A DNA stretch of 57,732 bases from Clostridia bacterium (GTDB lineage: Bacteria; Bacillota; Clostridia; Oscillospirales; CAG-272): the NCBI GenBank assembly GCA_017412675.1, contig JAFPWV010000230.1, positions 1 to 57,732 on the forward strand. Direction: 5' to 3'. The notes under the pieces were generated by a model. That model had not been told where the DNA came from, made no database searches, and worked only from the letters and a program-made list of their open reading frames with translations. A program made the translations under genes and the position numbers. Of the stretch, positions 42,183 to 50,755 are shown one piece after another (position 1 is the stretch's first letter; each line of letters starts with the position of its first letter).

Positions 42183-42214
42183 AAAAACGGGAGAGGAACC
42201 GAAGCTCCTCTCCG
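42183..42214 (-). terminator. Terminator of the second Gfo/Idh gene
   Basis: On the minus strand GGAGAGGA pairs with TCCTCTCC around GCTTCGGT and is followed by CGTTTTTCTC. It separates this gene from cinA. Confidence 0.75.
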
Positions 42215-42222
42215 CCGGGATC

Positions 42223-43269
42223 TTACCATTCGATGATCGCGCCGCCACGTTCGACGGACTCGAACGCGGACATGATGACACGCAGGACGCAGCGCATCTG
42301 GTCGTGCGTGACCATCTGCTCCTCCTTGCCGTCGATGGCGCGGACGAAGTTGCGGTAGTAGTCGTGGACGTCGGTCACGGGACGCGGGACGTCGTATTCG
42401 TCCGTCGTGATGGAGTCGCGCGGCGCCATCGTCTTCGTGAGTCCGGAGCCGTTGACGACCGGGATGACGTCGGATTCGTGCCACGCCTTGCACTTGACGA
42501 CGTGTGCCGGGACGCGCCAGTCCGTGATGATCGCGGAACCCTGCTTTGCCCGCATGTAGAAGCGCGGCATCGGGATGAAGTTGTAGGTGCCGACCTCGAT
42601 GTAGGCGCGCTGGCCGGAGGCGAATTCGATGTTGAGCTGGAAGCCGTCGTCGACCTCTTGGTTCGTGATGTGGTCGAAGCGGCACTGGATGGTCTTGATG
42701 TCGTACCCGAGGATCATGCAGGCCTGGTCGATGAGGTGGATGCCCCAGTCATAGAGCATGCCGCCGCCGTATTTCTTGATGCCCCGCCAGTCGGAGGGGA
42801 TGCCGCGGCTGCCGTGGATGCGGCTTTCGATGTTGATGACCTCGCCGATCTCGCCGGAATCGTGGATCTTTTTCATGGCGACGGCGTCGACGTCGAAGCG
42901 GCGGTTCTGGTGCACGGAGAAGACCTTCCCGGCCTTCTTCGACGCGGCGATCATCCGCTCGAGGCTCTCCATCGACAGCGTGACGGGCTTCTCGGAGATG
43001 ACGTTCTTCCCGGCCTCGAGGGCGGCGATGGCGATCTCCTCATACACGTCGTTCGGCGTCGCGATGGTGACCATATCGATCGTCGGATCGGCGAGGAGGG
43101 CTTCGCGGGATTCATAGACCTTCACGCCGTCCGCGCGGGCCTTCGCCTGCTTGGCGGGATCGATGTCGTAGACGCCGGCGAGGGTGCAGACGTCACTCGT
43201 GAGGATGTTTTTCACATGGAAGCCGGCGCCCATTCCGCCGTATCCGATGACAGCAGCGTTTTTCTTCAT
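42223..43269 (-). CDS. Gfo/Idh/MocA family oxidoreductase (second)
   Basis: The 348-residue protein starts with a Rossmann motif (AAVIGYGGMGAGFHVKNI) and has SEKPVTLS (near residue 93). MLYDWGIHLIDQACMILGY in the C-terminal domain carries the catalytic aspartate and histidine of the family. Start 43269 has the RBS AGGAG 7 bases upstream; the longer frame has none. It is transcribed alone from TTGACA (43403-43408) and TATAAT (43381-43386), a 16-base spacer. Sugar or inositol dehydrogenase; the substrate is unknown. Confidence 0.9.
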   Translation of the reverse strand: MKKNAAVIGYGGMGAGFHVKNILTSDVCTLAGVYDIDPAKQAKARADGVKVYESREALLADPTIDMVTIATPNDVYEEIAIAALEAGKNVISEKPVTLSMESLERMIAASKKAGKVFSVHQNRRFDVDAVAMKKIHDSGEIGEVINIESRIHGSRGIPSDWRGIKKYGGGMLYDWGIHLIDQACMILGYDIKTIQCRFDHITNQEVDDGFQLNIEFASGQRAYIEVGTYNFIPMPRFYMRAKQGSAIITDWRVPAHVVKCKAWHESDVIPVVNGSGLTKTMAPRDSITTDEYDVPRPVTDVHDYYRNFVRAIDGKEEQMVTHDQMRCVLRVIMSAFESVERGGAIIEW

Positions 43270-43648
43270 AGGGTACTCCTTTTCTCCGCCGGAAAGCCGA
43301 CGGGCGGCACGTTCCCGGAGCACAGCGCCCGGAAGAACGATCATGTCAAGTTGCGAAGAAACCGCAGTCTCTCCAATACTATTATATATAAAATCGCCCG
43401 TATGTCAAGGGATTTTTGTGATTTTTTCCCGATTTTTATCATGGGATCATGCGCGTCTGCCCGCTTCCCCGCCGTGCGGACACCGACAAGCGCAGGCGGT
43501 CAGGCGATGTGCGGTTCTGCGCGCAAGGATCCGGACAGACAACGGATCCGCTGCGGGCAAGGGCTCCGCTTCGGTGAAAAAATTGCTTTTTTTTGAAAAA
43601 AGGTATTGCAATTCACAGCGGGATGTGTTATAATAACTCTCGTCACAC
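43270..43648. other. Intergenic region between the Gfo/Idh gene and tRNA-Trp
   Basis: It holds the leftward Gfo/Idh promoter (43381-43408) and the rightward tRNA-Trp promoter TTGCAA (43606-43611), TATAAT (43629-43634). Between them is GC-rich sequence with a GGATCCG/CGGATCC inverted repeat near 43529-43551. No gene is seen. Confidence 0.6.
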
Positions 43649-43721
43649 AGGGGCATAGCTCAGTTGGTAGAGCAGCGGTCTCCAAAACCGCGTGTCCTGG
43701 GTTCGAGTCCTAGTACCCCTG
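43649..43721 (+). tRNA. tRNA-Trp (anticodon CCA)
   Basis: The acceptor stem AGGGGCA/TACCCCT has a C-A mismatch at the sixth pair. The D arm is GCTC/GAGC, the anticodon stem GCGGT/ACCGC has loop CTCCAAA giving CCA, and the T arm is CTGGG-TTCGAGT-CCTAG. The discriminator is G and CCA is not encoded. An accessory region begins right after it. Confidence 0.93.
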
Positions 43722-43731
43722 GATGTGAAAT

Positions 43732-43771
43732 CCCCCGAAAGCCTTTCAGACATTGGCTTCCGGGGGTTTTT
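43732..43771 (+). terminator. Terminator after tRNA-Trp
   Basis: CCCCCGAAAGCC pairs with GGCTTCCGGGGG and is followed by TTTTT. Confidence 0.8.
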
Positions 43772-44032
43772 CCTTGTGCCCGGATTTTGTGCTTAAGTGT
43801 GATGATTTTGCCGTTTTTCGCCTGTTTTTTCCTCGTTTTTCACCGCCGGAACATCAAAAATGCTCCGCGGTTTTTGGCAGAAGGTGGTAAAGGTGTTGTG
43901 GCTGTTCGTCTCGCGGGGACTTGCGGGGGAAGGAGTTCAGGGGTGTGAGCGGTTCCCGGTCGGCGGGAAACCGGCAGGGAGTGCTGCATTTTTGCGAAAA
44001 TGGAAATTGACCGGAAGACCGCGTGCTGTATA
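43772..44032. other. Gap between tRNA-Trp terminator and the first XRE gene
   Basis: About 260 bases with no convincing gene on either strand. No duplicate of the tRNA 3' end was found in this gap. Confidence 0.4.
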
Positions 44033-45121
44033 TCAGGTTTTGATTGAATCGAAAATTGCTTGAAATTCCGGATCGTCGCGGAAGGGGTCGAAGGCCTTAC
44101 ATCCCATTTGATCCCGAAGTTCTCCTGCCAAAGTGTAATATCCCTCCCCGTACTCCGGATCGAAGAAAACAAATCCTTCGAGAAGCGGCACGGTATAAGC
44201 CATGGTGCCGTCACGCACAGCCCGGTCATACTCGCTCCCAAACTCCGCCGCATCCTGGAGAAGCCGCAGAACAGCCGTTTTGTCTCCTTCATTCGCCGCC
44301 CTTCTCGCCTGTCCGATCCGAAGATAGAAGAGACTGAGTGCGAACCTGAGATAATTCCCGTCGGGGATCAAAGCACGGATGCAGGTCTCTTTGAGGCTTT
44401 CCGTCTCTTCGGTCAGACGATCGTCCTCGAACTGTTCCAGCACGTAGATCACACGGTAGAAAGCGTCGATCAGCATTTTCTGCGTCAGTCTTTTCTGCTC
44501 TTCTCCCTTCAGAACCAGCAGCATGGCATCGTCCCGGGTCATGGAATCCTTTTCCGGATACAGTTCAGCGTAATGCCGTGCTTCGTCGGGACGGTTGGAG
44601 AACTTGTGGCAAAGGATAAGGGTCCAGAGTGCGCTGTTTCTCAGGTCCTCGTTCTCCGCGTTTTCGTAGACGGTCCGCGCGTGGTGGATGGCTTTGTTCA
44701 TCATTTCGTTGAAATGCGTCAGCTGCTCATACGGCACCCCTTCGCGGTAGGCCTCGTCAAATGCTATTTGAAATTCCGTGCTCGCAAGCCAGTTGAGATA
44801 GGTAAAGTTGCCGGGGTATTCCTCGACCGCCTGTTTGGCGATTTCGTAATTTGTCAGTGGATCGTTCCGCTTCCAGTAACCCTTGTATTCATTATCGAAA
44901 TAAGCTCGCCTCTCGTCGCACTCCTCCGTCAGCCCGAGAAGCTCGTCCGACGTGACGCCGAGGAGCTTCGTCAGCGGTCCGATGAGCCCGAGGTCCGGGG
45001 AGGTTAAATTGCACTCCCATTTCGAGACCGCCTGATACGACACGCCGAGGCAGTCCGCAAGGTCTTCCTGCGTCATGTTCTTTTTCTTGCGCAGATTCTT
45101 GATTCTGTCACCGATGGTCAT
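44033..45121 (-). CDS. XRE family regulator with helical C-terminal domain (paralogue 1)
   Basis: The 362-residue protein has an N-terminal helix-turn-helix (IKNLRKKKNMTQEDLADCLGVSYQAVSKWECN, residues 7-38) and a 290-residue helical C-terminal domain. The stretch WECNLTSPDLGLIGPLTKLL is identical in paralogue 2. The end DPFRDDPEFQAIFDS and the motif LIPDGNYL recur in the paralogues. ATG 45121 has GGAGGA 8 bases upstream. It has its own promoter and a palindromic site and is probably autoregulated. TPR-like regulators of this shape often sense peptides or partner proteins; the ligand is unknown. Confidence 0.85.
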   Translation of the reverse strand: MTIGDRIKNLRKKKNMTQEDLADCLGVSYQAVSKWECNLTSPDLGLIGPLTKLLGVTSDELLGLTEECDERRAYFDNEYKGYWKRNDPLTNYEIAKQAVEEYPGNFTYLNWLASTEFQIAFDEAYREGVPYEQLTHFNEMMNKAIHHARTVYENAENEDLRNSALWTLILCHKFSNRPDEARHYAELYPEKDSMTRDDAMLLVLKGEEQKRLTQKMLIDAFYRVIYVLEQFEDDRLTEETESLKETCIRALIPDGNYLRFALSLFYLRIGQARRAANEGDKTAVLRLLQDAAEFGSEYDRAVRDGTMAYTVPLLEGFVFFDPEYGEGYYTLAGELRDQMGCKAFDPFRDDPEFQAIFDSIKT

Positions 45122-45143
45122 GATGATGTTCCTCCGAATAAAA

Positions 45144-45197
45144 GATGCAGGCTCCGGAACCTGCATCCATTATAAAGAAATGCGCTGAAAAATGCAA
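45144..45197 (-). promoter_or_regulatory. Promoter and operator of XRE paralogue 1
   Basis: On the minus strand the -35 TTGCAT (45192-45197) and the -10 TATAAT (45169-45174) have a 17-base spacer. The palindrome GATGCAGG-N8-CCTGCATC (45144-45167) lies just after the -10. Confidence 0.7.
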
Positions 45198-45218
45198 TAA
45201 CGTATTTCTCGTGCGTAC

Positions 45219-46292
45219 TCAACCTTCGGTTGAATGCAGGATCGCCTGAAATTCCGGTGTGTCCCGGATGGGGTCGAAGCACCGGCATTCGAGCCACGAT
45301 CCGAGATTTTCGGTACTTCGACTGACACCGTAATACTGAAAGTCATGCGTGTCGATTTCGATCCGGTCGAAGAGCGGCGCGGTGTAGCGGTACGTTCCGG
45401 GATGATCGACAAAGATGTCGTCATGCAGAAGGCCGTATTCCTTCGCAGCCTTCAAGTCTTCCAGAGCGGCCTCATACCGGCCTGTCTGAGCCTCCCGGAG
45501 CGCGTGATAAACCTTTTCCAAATAAAGCAAGTCGTATGCGTCGAGAAAGTTCCCGTCTGGGATGAGCAGCCGGACGATGGTTTCCGCGGCTTCACAGGCT
45601 TCGATCCTGACAGAATCCGGCGTGTCTTCGACAAGCCGCATCAGCAGAGTCCACATGGCTTTCCATAATCGTTTCTGCCCGTGCTGGACCTGTTCCTCGC
45701 CCGTCATGGTCAGGCCGAGGAAATTATCGCGCGTGTCTCCTTCCGGCAGAAGCTCCGCATATTTCCGCGCTTCCTCCCGCCGACCGAGATCCGCGAGAGC
45801 ATAAACAGCGTCCCAGATGACGCGCTGTTTCAGCTTTTCGTCGTCCGTGTTTTCGAGAACGGTATCGGCGAATCGAACGATGTCTTCGTCCATCGCAAAC
45901 CGCTTTTCGTCCGGTTCCGACACAGACAGTAACTGGACGCAGTCCGCATGCCATGTGAGATAGCGCATGTCGCCGGGGAATTCCCGGACGGCCGCCTCCG
46001 CGTTCCGGGCATAAACGTCAAGCTCGTCGTCGTGAAAGCGAGCCATTGCCTCGTCAAAAAACGCCTTCCGTTCATCGCTCTCCTCCTCCGTCAGCCCGAG
46101 AAGCTCGTCCGACGTGACGCCGAGGAGCTTCGTCAGCGGCCCGATCAGCCCGAGGTCCGGGGAGGTCAGATTGCACTCCCATTTCGAGACTGCCTGATAG
46201 GACACGCCGAGGAAATCCGCCAGCTTTTCCTGCGTCAGGTCGCGCTTCTTCCGCAGATCGCGGATGCGCTCGCCGATCGTGGTTGTTTTCAT
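45219..46292 (-). CDS. XRE family regulator with helical C-terminal domain (paralogue 2)
   Basis: The 357-residue protein has the HTH IRDLRKKRDLTQEKLADFLGVSYQAVSKWECN and then about 300 residues of helical sequence with LLIPDGNFLDAYDLLYLEK and, at the end, CFDPIRDTPEFQAILHS. ATG 46292 has AGGAGA 7 bases upstream. The HTH region is nearly identical to paralogue 1 while the rest has diverged, so the pair arose by tandem duplication and their sensor parts changed faster than their DNA-binding parts. Confidence 0.85.
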   Translation of the reverse strand: MKTTTIGERIRDLRKKRDLTQEKLADFLGVSYQAVSKWECNLTSPDLGLIGPLTKLLGVTSDELLGLTEEESDERKAFFDEAMARFHDDELDVYARNAEAAVREFPGDMRYLTWHADCVQLLSVSEPDEKRFAMDEDIVRFADTVLENTDDEKLKQRVIWDAVYALADLGRREEARKYAELLPEGDTRDNFLGLTMTGEEQVQHGQKRLWKAMWTLLMRLVEDTPDSVRIEACEAAETIVRLLIPDGNFLDAYDLLYLEKVYHALREAQTGRYEAALEDLKAAKEYGLLHDDIFVDHPGTYRYTAPLFDRIEIDTHDFQYYGVSRSTENLGSWLECRCFDPIRDTPEFQAILHSTEG

Positions 46293-46316
46293 AGTCGTTT
46301 CTCCTGTAAAAATCAT

Positions 46317-46367
46317 ATGCGGGATCGATCCTGCATCTATGATACCAAAGCATGACGAGAATTGCAA
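46317..46367 (-). promoter_or_regulatory. Promoter and operator of XRE paralogue 2
   Basis: On the minus strand the -35 TTGCAA (46362-46367) and the -10 TATCAT (46339-46344) have a 17-base spacer. ATGCgGGATCGATCCtGCAT (46317-46336) is a 20-base palindrome with one mismatched pair. The 17 bases around TGCAATAACGTATTTCT are identical in the paralogue 1 promoter. Confidence 0.65.
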
Positions 46368-46422
46368 TAACGTATTTCTTGAATGGAACTCAACCGAGAA
46401 GTGAGGTGAACATCCAGAAAAC

Positions 46423-46524
46423 TCACAGTGCGAACCCATCCGTGATCCCGACGAGGCGGGTGTTGTCCCTCTTGACGTAGTACATCTCGGTGATCTCCGA
46501 GGTGCTGTGTCCGAGCAGGTCGGC
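46423..46524 (-). pseudogene. Truncated 3' end of a tyrosine integrase gene
   Basis: These bases encode ADLLGHSTSEITEMYY...GITDGFAL and a stop, the last 33 residues of the intact integrase at 47867-49084. Over the 93 bases compared I count four mismatches. The rest of this second integrase copy is missing, and the left edge of homology abuts a truncated XRE N-terminus. It is a fossil of an earlier integration or of a deletion between two element copies. Confidence 0.85.
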
Positions 46525-46525
46525 T

Positions 46526-46567
46526 TTATTTGCACAGGTCTTTGATTTTCTGTCCGATTTCGGTCAT
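46526..46567 (-). pseudogene. Truncated N-terminus of a fourth clustered XRE gene
   Basis: The 13-codon frame encodes MTEIGQKIKDLCK and a stop. It matches the start of XRE paralogue 3 (HIGQRIKDLRK). Its ATG overlaps the paralogue 3 stop as ATGA and has the RBS AAGGAGG, so it was once a translationally coupled gene. Its body is replaced by the integrase fragment; AGCCGACCTG at the joint occurs in both parent sequences. Confidence 0.6.
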
Positions 46568-47694
46568 ACGGTTTCCTCCTTTTCGCTGACTGCTTGGCTT
46601 TCCAGCTCCGCGATGAGTGCTTCGAAGTCCTCCCGTTCGCGGAGGGGAGCGTAGATCGGAGCCGATTTCAGAAAATCCGCTCTTTCTTTCCGCCAGTTCC
46701 GGTCCACGAGAAGTACCGCGTCTTCCCGGTCGATCAAATCCCCCGCGCCTTCGCCCCAGCTATCGAGAACAGGCGCTGTGTAGGGAAGATACCGCCCGGG
46801 GTCTTCCGCCGCCGCACGGACGATCCGGTACCACTGTTCATCGTATTCGACCTGATCCCGCAGCTTCTCTACGGCGCGTCCGTATTCGCCCGCTTCGATG
46901 AGAAGACGCGCCTGATTTACCGCGCTCACCGAAAGATCCCGCGCGTATCCGACGTAGTTGCCATCCTTGACAATCGCCTTGACGACTGCCTCCGCCGCCT
47001 CGTAGGATGGGAGATGATGCTCGCGGTCTCCGCGCATGTCCAGGTAATTGCGCAGCCAGTTCAGCGACTTGTAAACCAGAAACTGCTGCTCATTCTGCCA
47101 GTCTTCACCGTCGAGACATGCAAGTAGATTTTCATCTCTGAACGGACCGGACTGCTCTGCGAAGATTTTCGCCTCTTCGCGCAGGCCGTCTTTCATCCGT
47201 ATTTGGAAGAGCTGGGATGCCGCATAGGTTTTCCATGTTTCGTTTTTTCCGTCGGCAAGGATCGCGAGCAGGCGTTTTTCGGCGTCCTCTTTCCGCCTGC
47301 GTTCTTCCTCGCTTTCTCCTGTCATTCCGCCGAGCTTCCAGTATTCCGCCTCCGCGATCCTGTAGGAGATCTGTTCGTTCCGCGGGTATTTCTGCGCGGC
47401 GAGCGTGACGATCTCCCCGAACCGTTCAAAGTCGTCCGGTTCAAGTCTCGTCAGTTCCCTGCTCAGTTCTTCCGCCCCTTCTTCGTCTTCTGTCAGGTCG
47501 ATCCCGAGCAGTTCGTCCGCCGAGCACCCGAGCACCCGGCAGAGCGAGGCGATGAGCGCAAGATCGGGCGACGCCGAACCGACCTCCCATTTCGAGACCG
47601 CCTGCGGGGATACGCCGAGATAATCCGCCAGCCGATCCTGCGTCAGATCGGCTTTCTTGCGCAGGTCTTTTATCCTTTGTCCGATGTGTTCCAT
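46564..47694 (-). CDS. XRE family regulator with helical C-terminal domain (paralogue 3)
   Basis: The 376-residue protein has the HTH IKDLRKKADLTQDRLADYLGVSPQAVSKWEVG (residues 8-39) and SADELLGIDLTEDEEG as the hinge. The helical C-terminal domain has IVKDGNYVGYARDL in place of IPDGN, and it ends YAPLREREDFEALIAELES. It is the most divergent of the three. Its promoter is TTGCGC (47782-47787), TATAAT (47759-47764), spacer 17, with a TCTGGT/ACCAGA palindrome over the -10. Its stop overlaps the truncated XRE start. Confidence 0.85.
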   Translation of the reverse strand: MEHIGQRIKDLRKKADLTQDRLADYLGVSPQAVSKWEVGSASPDLALIASLCRVLGCSADELLGIDLTEDEEGAEELSRELTRLEPDDFERFGEIVTLAAQKYPRNEQISYRIAEAEYWKLGGMTGESEEERRRKEDAEKRLLAILADGKNETWKTYAASQLFQIRMKDGLREEAKIFAEQSGPFRDENLLACLDGEDWQNEQQFLVYKSLNWLRNYLDMRGDREHHLPSYEAAEAVVKAIVKDGNYVGYARDLSVSAVNQARLLIEAGEYGRAVEKLRDQVEYDEQWYRIVRAAAEDPGRYLPYTAPVLDSWGEGAGDLIDREDAVLLVDRNWRKERADFLKSAPIYAPLREREDFEALIAELESQAVSEKEETV

Positions 47695-47749
47695 AATATT
47701 CTTCTCCTGTCCTGTTCAAATCCAAACAAAAAGCGGGCCCGGCTTCCGT

Positions 47750-47787
47750 TCTGGTTTCATTATACCAGATCCAAACGCCGGGCGCAA
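47750..47787 (-). promoter_or_regulatory. Promoter and operator of XRE paralogue 3
   Basis: On the minus strand TTGCGC and TATAAT have a 17-base spacer. The -10 lies between TCTGGT (47750-47755) and ACCAGA (47764-47769), an inverted repeat that fits an autorepressor site. Confidence 0.55.
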
Positions 47788-47866
47788 TGGATTTGTATTC
47801 GAGTTGGGATCAACCGGGGGTTGTGTAATCACTCCAGTCGTTCCTATATGAGCTTACTTTTGGACT

Positions 47867-49084
47867 TCAGAACGCGAACCCATCCGTGATCCCGACGAGG
47901 CGGGTGTTGTCCCTTTTGACATAGTACATCTCGGTGATCTCCGACGTGCTGTGCCCGAGCAGGTCGGCTACCTGTTTCGGAGAGAGGCAGAGGAGCGAAC
48001 CGTCTGGCTGCTTCACACCGTTGACCAACCGCGAGGCGAACGTATGCCGGAAGCTGTGGAGCCCCTTCTGCTCGATCCCGGCGTTCTTCAGAATCTTGTA
48101 GTATCGCTTGCGGAAGTTGACCGGTCGGGTGTAGACGCCGTTCTGATCGCACACGAGCGGGGTGTCCTCGCCGAAGTAGAACTCCCTGCGCAGATCCTTG
48201 ATCGCTTCGATGGCGGTGTCGTTGAGGGGGACGTCACGCTTGCTCGTCGCGCTTTTGAGCTTGCCGACCTTGACCTCGCGCCCGCTGTCGATCTCCGCGC
48301 CGTCGCGGCGGTAGACTTCTTTCACACCGCGCTGGACGTGGATCACGCGGTTGTCCAGATCGACGTCGCTGTTCAGGAGACCGAGGAGTTCGCCTGTGCG
48401 CAGTCCGGTGTTGAGCAGGAGCGTGAACGCGCTTGCCTGCATGTACTTCTGTTCGCCGTTGCCGTACAGCGTGAACGCTTCCGCCTTGAACTTGTCCAGC
48501 TCCTCATCCGTGAAGACCGTGACGGTCTCACAGGTGGGGAGATTTTCTTTGTCCTGTGCCGCGAGGAAGTTCGCCTTCTTCATCATCGGCGCGGCGGTCA
48601 TGGGGTTGCGTCTGATCAGCTCCCGCTCCGTCAGGCTTTTGTAGTATTCGTTCAGGAGATTGTGGACCTTTTTGACCGTGGTGTACGCGTAGCCGTCGTT
48701 CATCATTTGATTGAGCAGACTCTTGATATCCGCCGCTGTGATGTCTTCGACGAGCTTGGCGCCGAGGGCAGGGTAGATCTGATTCCACGCCGTACACTCA
48801 TACCGGTCATAGGTCGTGCGCTCGATGCTCGGCATCTTGAAGACCTCGAGCCACCGCTGCATGCTCTTTTGGAGCGGGCATCTGAGTTCGTCGCTCTGGA
48901 TTTGATCGTCGTAGAAGTGTTCGGTGTATTCCTTCATCTTCTTCTCGACGTCCTTTTTGCTGACGCCGGAGAATGCACTGCGCTTCCTCTCACCGGCTTC
49001 GTCGAGGTACCACACCGTCCCGTGCCAGCGTCCGTCGTTGCATTTCGACGCCGTGCCGTTTGTCAGCAGTTTTTTCTGTGCCAT
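47867..49084 (-). CDS. Tyrosine-type integrase/recombinase
   Basis: The 405-residue protein has an N-terminal arm-binding domain (DGRWHGTVWYLDEAGERKR), a SAM-like core-binding domain (residues 75-165), and the catalytic domain. Catalytic residues are R in NTGLRTGELLG, K in ATSKRDVPL, H and R in HSFRHTFAS, H in LGHSTSEITEMY, and Tyr387. It is intact and should insert and excise the element. It reads towards the XRE cluster, and its 3' end lies next to a TCAACC-N3-GGTT palindrome that may belong to the attachment site. Confidence 0.95.
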   Translation of the reverse strand: MAQKKLLTNGTASKCNDGRWHGTVWYLDEAGERKRSAFSGVSKKDVEKKMKEYTEHFYDDQIQSDELRCPLQKSMQRWLEVFKMPSIERTTYDRYECTAWNQIYPALGAKLVEDITAADIKSLLNQMMNDGYAYTTVKKVHNLLNEYYKSLTERELIRRNPMTAAPMMKKANFLAAQDKENLPTCETVTVFTDEELDKFKAEAFTLYGNGEQKYMQASAFTLLLNTGLRTGELLGLLNSDVDLDNRVIHVQRGVKEVYRRDGAEIDSGREVKVGKLKSATSKRDVPLNDTAIEAIKDLRREFYFGEDTPLVCDQNGVYTRPVNFRKRYYKILKNAGIEQKGLHSFRHTFASRLVNGVKQPDGSLLCLSPKQVADLLGHSTSEITEMYYVKRDNTRLVGITDGFAF

Positions 49085-49235
49085 GTTTGTTACCGTCCTT
49101 TCCGTTTTTTATCACCACACAACATACCACAACCGTGTCAGGAAATCCATCCCTACCGGAACTTTATCATTCCGGACACATTTTCGGTTGCGTTATCTTG
49201 CTTTTACGATATTCGTGTGCTATACTTTTTCAGAA

Positions 49236-50342
49236 TCACATCGTCAGATTGACCGCGTGATCCTTCGCCCACTGCTCGCGGAGCAGTTTGGAATCGACCG
49301 GGACGCGTACCATCTGCTGTTTGTTCGGAACGCTGTCGCAGAGCATCTGACCGATGTTGACGAGAAGATTACCGACCTCGCGCCCGACGGACGCATACGA
49401 ATTCTGCACCTCCGACTCCGACATACCGGCTTGACTCGCCGTGCGTACCACCATGTTGCGGATGGATTTGAACTCCCGGTTCTCTTCCAGTGGAACCTTC
49501 TCCGGCATGGCGTCGGTGTACAGCCTGACCGTGGCGCACTTGTATTCGTACCACTTGTCATACAGTTCCGCGATCTCCGGGGTCTCTGCGATCATCTTCA
49601 CAATTTCGTTGACCGTCTTTTTCGTCTCGGAGTTAAGGTATCCGTACACCTTTTTACCCTTGTGCTGACGCAGTTCCTTCCGCAGCTGCTGAAACATATA
49701 GACCAAGAGATTCTTATCATTCATCGACCATGCGGTGCTCATCAGAGATTCCATTTGCGCATGGAACGTATCCTTGAGCTCGTCGCGCACGACTGTCTGC
49801 TCGCGGTACACGCTGATCATGTCCTGACGGAAAATGTCCTGCGCCATGAACCGCTTGATGTTTTCGATCCCGCGCTTCGAGAGATATGCCTCCGTCGGGT
49901 TTCGGGACCACACCATCATGTGGACATGCGGATGCGTCGGGTGCTGATGGTACGCGGCGTACCATCTCAGGTTCGCCGGATCGATCCTCATCTCCCGCGC
50001 GATGTCGTTTCGATGGGAGCGTAGGAGGTTCATCCACTCGACCGCGCGGTTGTACCCGAGGCGTTCCGCGTCCTCGCGTGTCAGGGAGAAGATGTGACAC
50101 CACACGTTTCCGGGGTGCTCGTCCACCTCCTTCATGATCGCCGCCATGTTGATCGTCTCGCCCTCGTCCGTGAACATCCCGTTCGATCCATTCCGGTCTT
50201 TGATGTAGCCGGCCATGCCGGAACGGAGGACCTCCACGCCCTCGCGCGTTGCGATGTAGTTCGCCAGACCGCCGCGCGTACCGCCTTTCTTGGTTTTGCT
50301 CCCCGGTTTGTAGTACGGGGATTTCAGAATCAGTCCCGCCAT
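49236..50342 (-). CDS. MobP-type relaxase
   Basis: The 368-residue protein nicks oriT and leads the single strand during mobilisation. RGGLANYIATREGVE (near residue 25) and the histidine cluster YHQHPTHPHVHMMVW (near 140) match the HUH relaxases of the MobP/MobL group of Bacillota elements. The C-terminal half is helical. ATG 50342 overlaps the preceding stop (TGATG), so it is coupled to the small ribbon-helix-helix gene. No conjugation (type IV secretion) genes are in the window, so transfer would need a helper. Confidence 0.9.
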   Translation of the reverse strand: MAGLILKSPYYKPGSKTKKGGTRGGLANYIATREGVEVLRSGMAGYIKDRNGSNGMFTDEGETINMAAIMKEVDEHPGNVWCHIFSLTREDAERLGYNRAVEWMNLLRSHRNDIAREMRIDPANLRWYAAYHQHPTHPHVHMMVWSRNPTEAYLSKRGIENIKRFMAQDIFRQDMISVYREQTVVRDELKDTFHAQMESLMSTAWSMNDKNLLVYMFQQLRKELRQHKGKKVYGYLNSETKKTVNEIVKMIAETPEIAELYDKWYEYKCATVRLYTDAMPEKVPLEENREFKSIRNMVVRTASQAGMSESEVQNSYASVGREVGNLLVNIGQMLCDSVPNKQQMVRVPVDSKLLREQWAKDHAVNLTM

Positions 50343-50755
50343 CACTCATCCTCCTCATCGTAGTTGAAGTCACGCAGGTCGAGCGTACCGTTCCATCCCC
50401 GCGCATCATCCTCTGCCGTGTCGTATAGCTTTTCGAGCTCATCCGGCGTCCAGTTATACGCTGTCGCCAACACATGCGTCAACGCGTTCTGCTGCACCGC
50501 CATCTTGTAGAGCACCCGCGCGATCCGGTTTTCGGAATCCCTGACCTTCGCGCCGATGACGGATTCGAGTGCGGGCGTCAGGAACTTCTGCGTGTGATTC
50601 ATCTCACACCACTCTGTGTAGAATTCAATCGCGTTGCGGATGTACTCGTTGCGCGATTCGAGTCCGAGCTTCCGTGTCATCTCGTCGCACTTTGCCCACA
50701 TTTCAGCGGACATCCGAACCCCGTTCGAGGGCATCGATTGTTTTTGCTTTGCCAT
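50342..50755 (-). CDS. Relaxosome accessory protein (MobC-like, ribbon-helix-helix)
   Basis: The 137-residue protein has an N-terminal ribbon-helix-helix segment (SNGVRMSAEMWAKCDEMTRKLGLESRNEYIRNAIEFY, residues 9-45) and a helical middle (SENRIARVLYKMAVQQNALTHVL). An acidic tail follows (FNYDEEDE). Placed directly before the relaxase and after a candidate oriT, it probably binds oriT and helps the relaxase. ATG 50755 is used with AAAGGATGG upstream. Confidence 0.8.
   Translation of the reverse strand: MAKQKQSMPSNGVRMSAEMWAKCDEMTRKLGLESRNEYIRNAIEFYTEWCEMNHTQKFLTPALESVIGAKVRDSENRIARVLYKMAVQQNALTHVLATAYNWTPDELEKLYDTAEDDARGWNGTLDLRDFNYDEEDE

Noticed and set aside
43664-43948. 94-codon plus-strand frame starting inside tRNA-Trp
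   Set aside because: Starts within the tRNA and runs through its terminator; no family motif.
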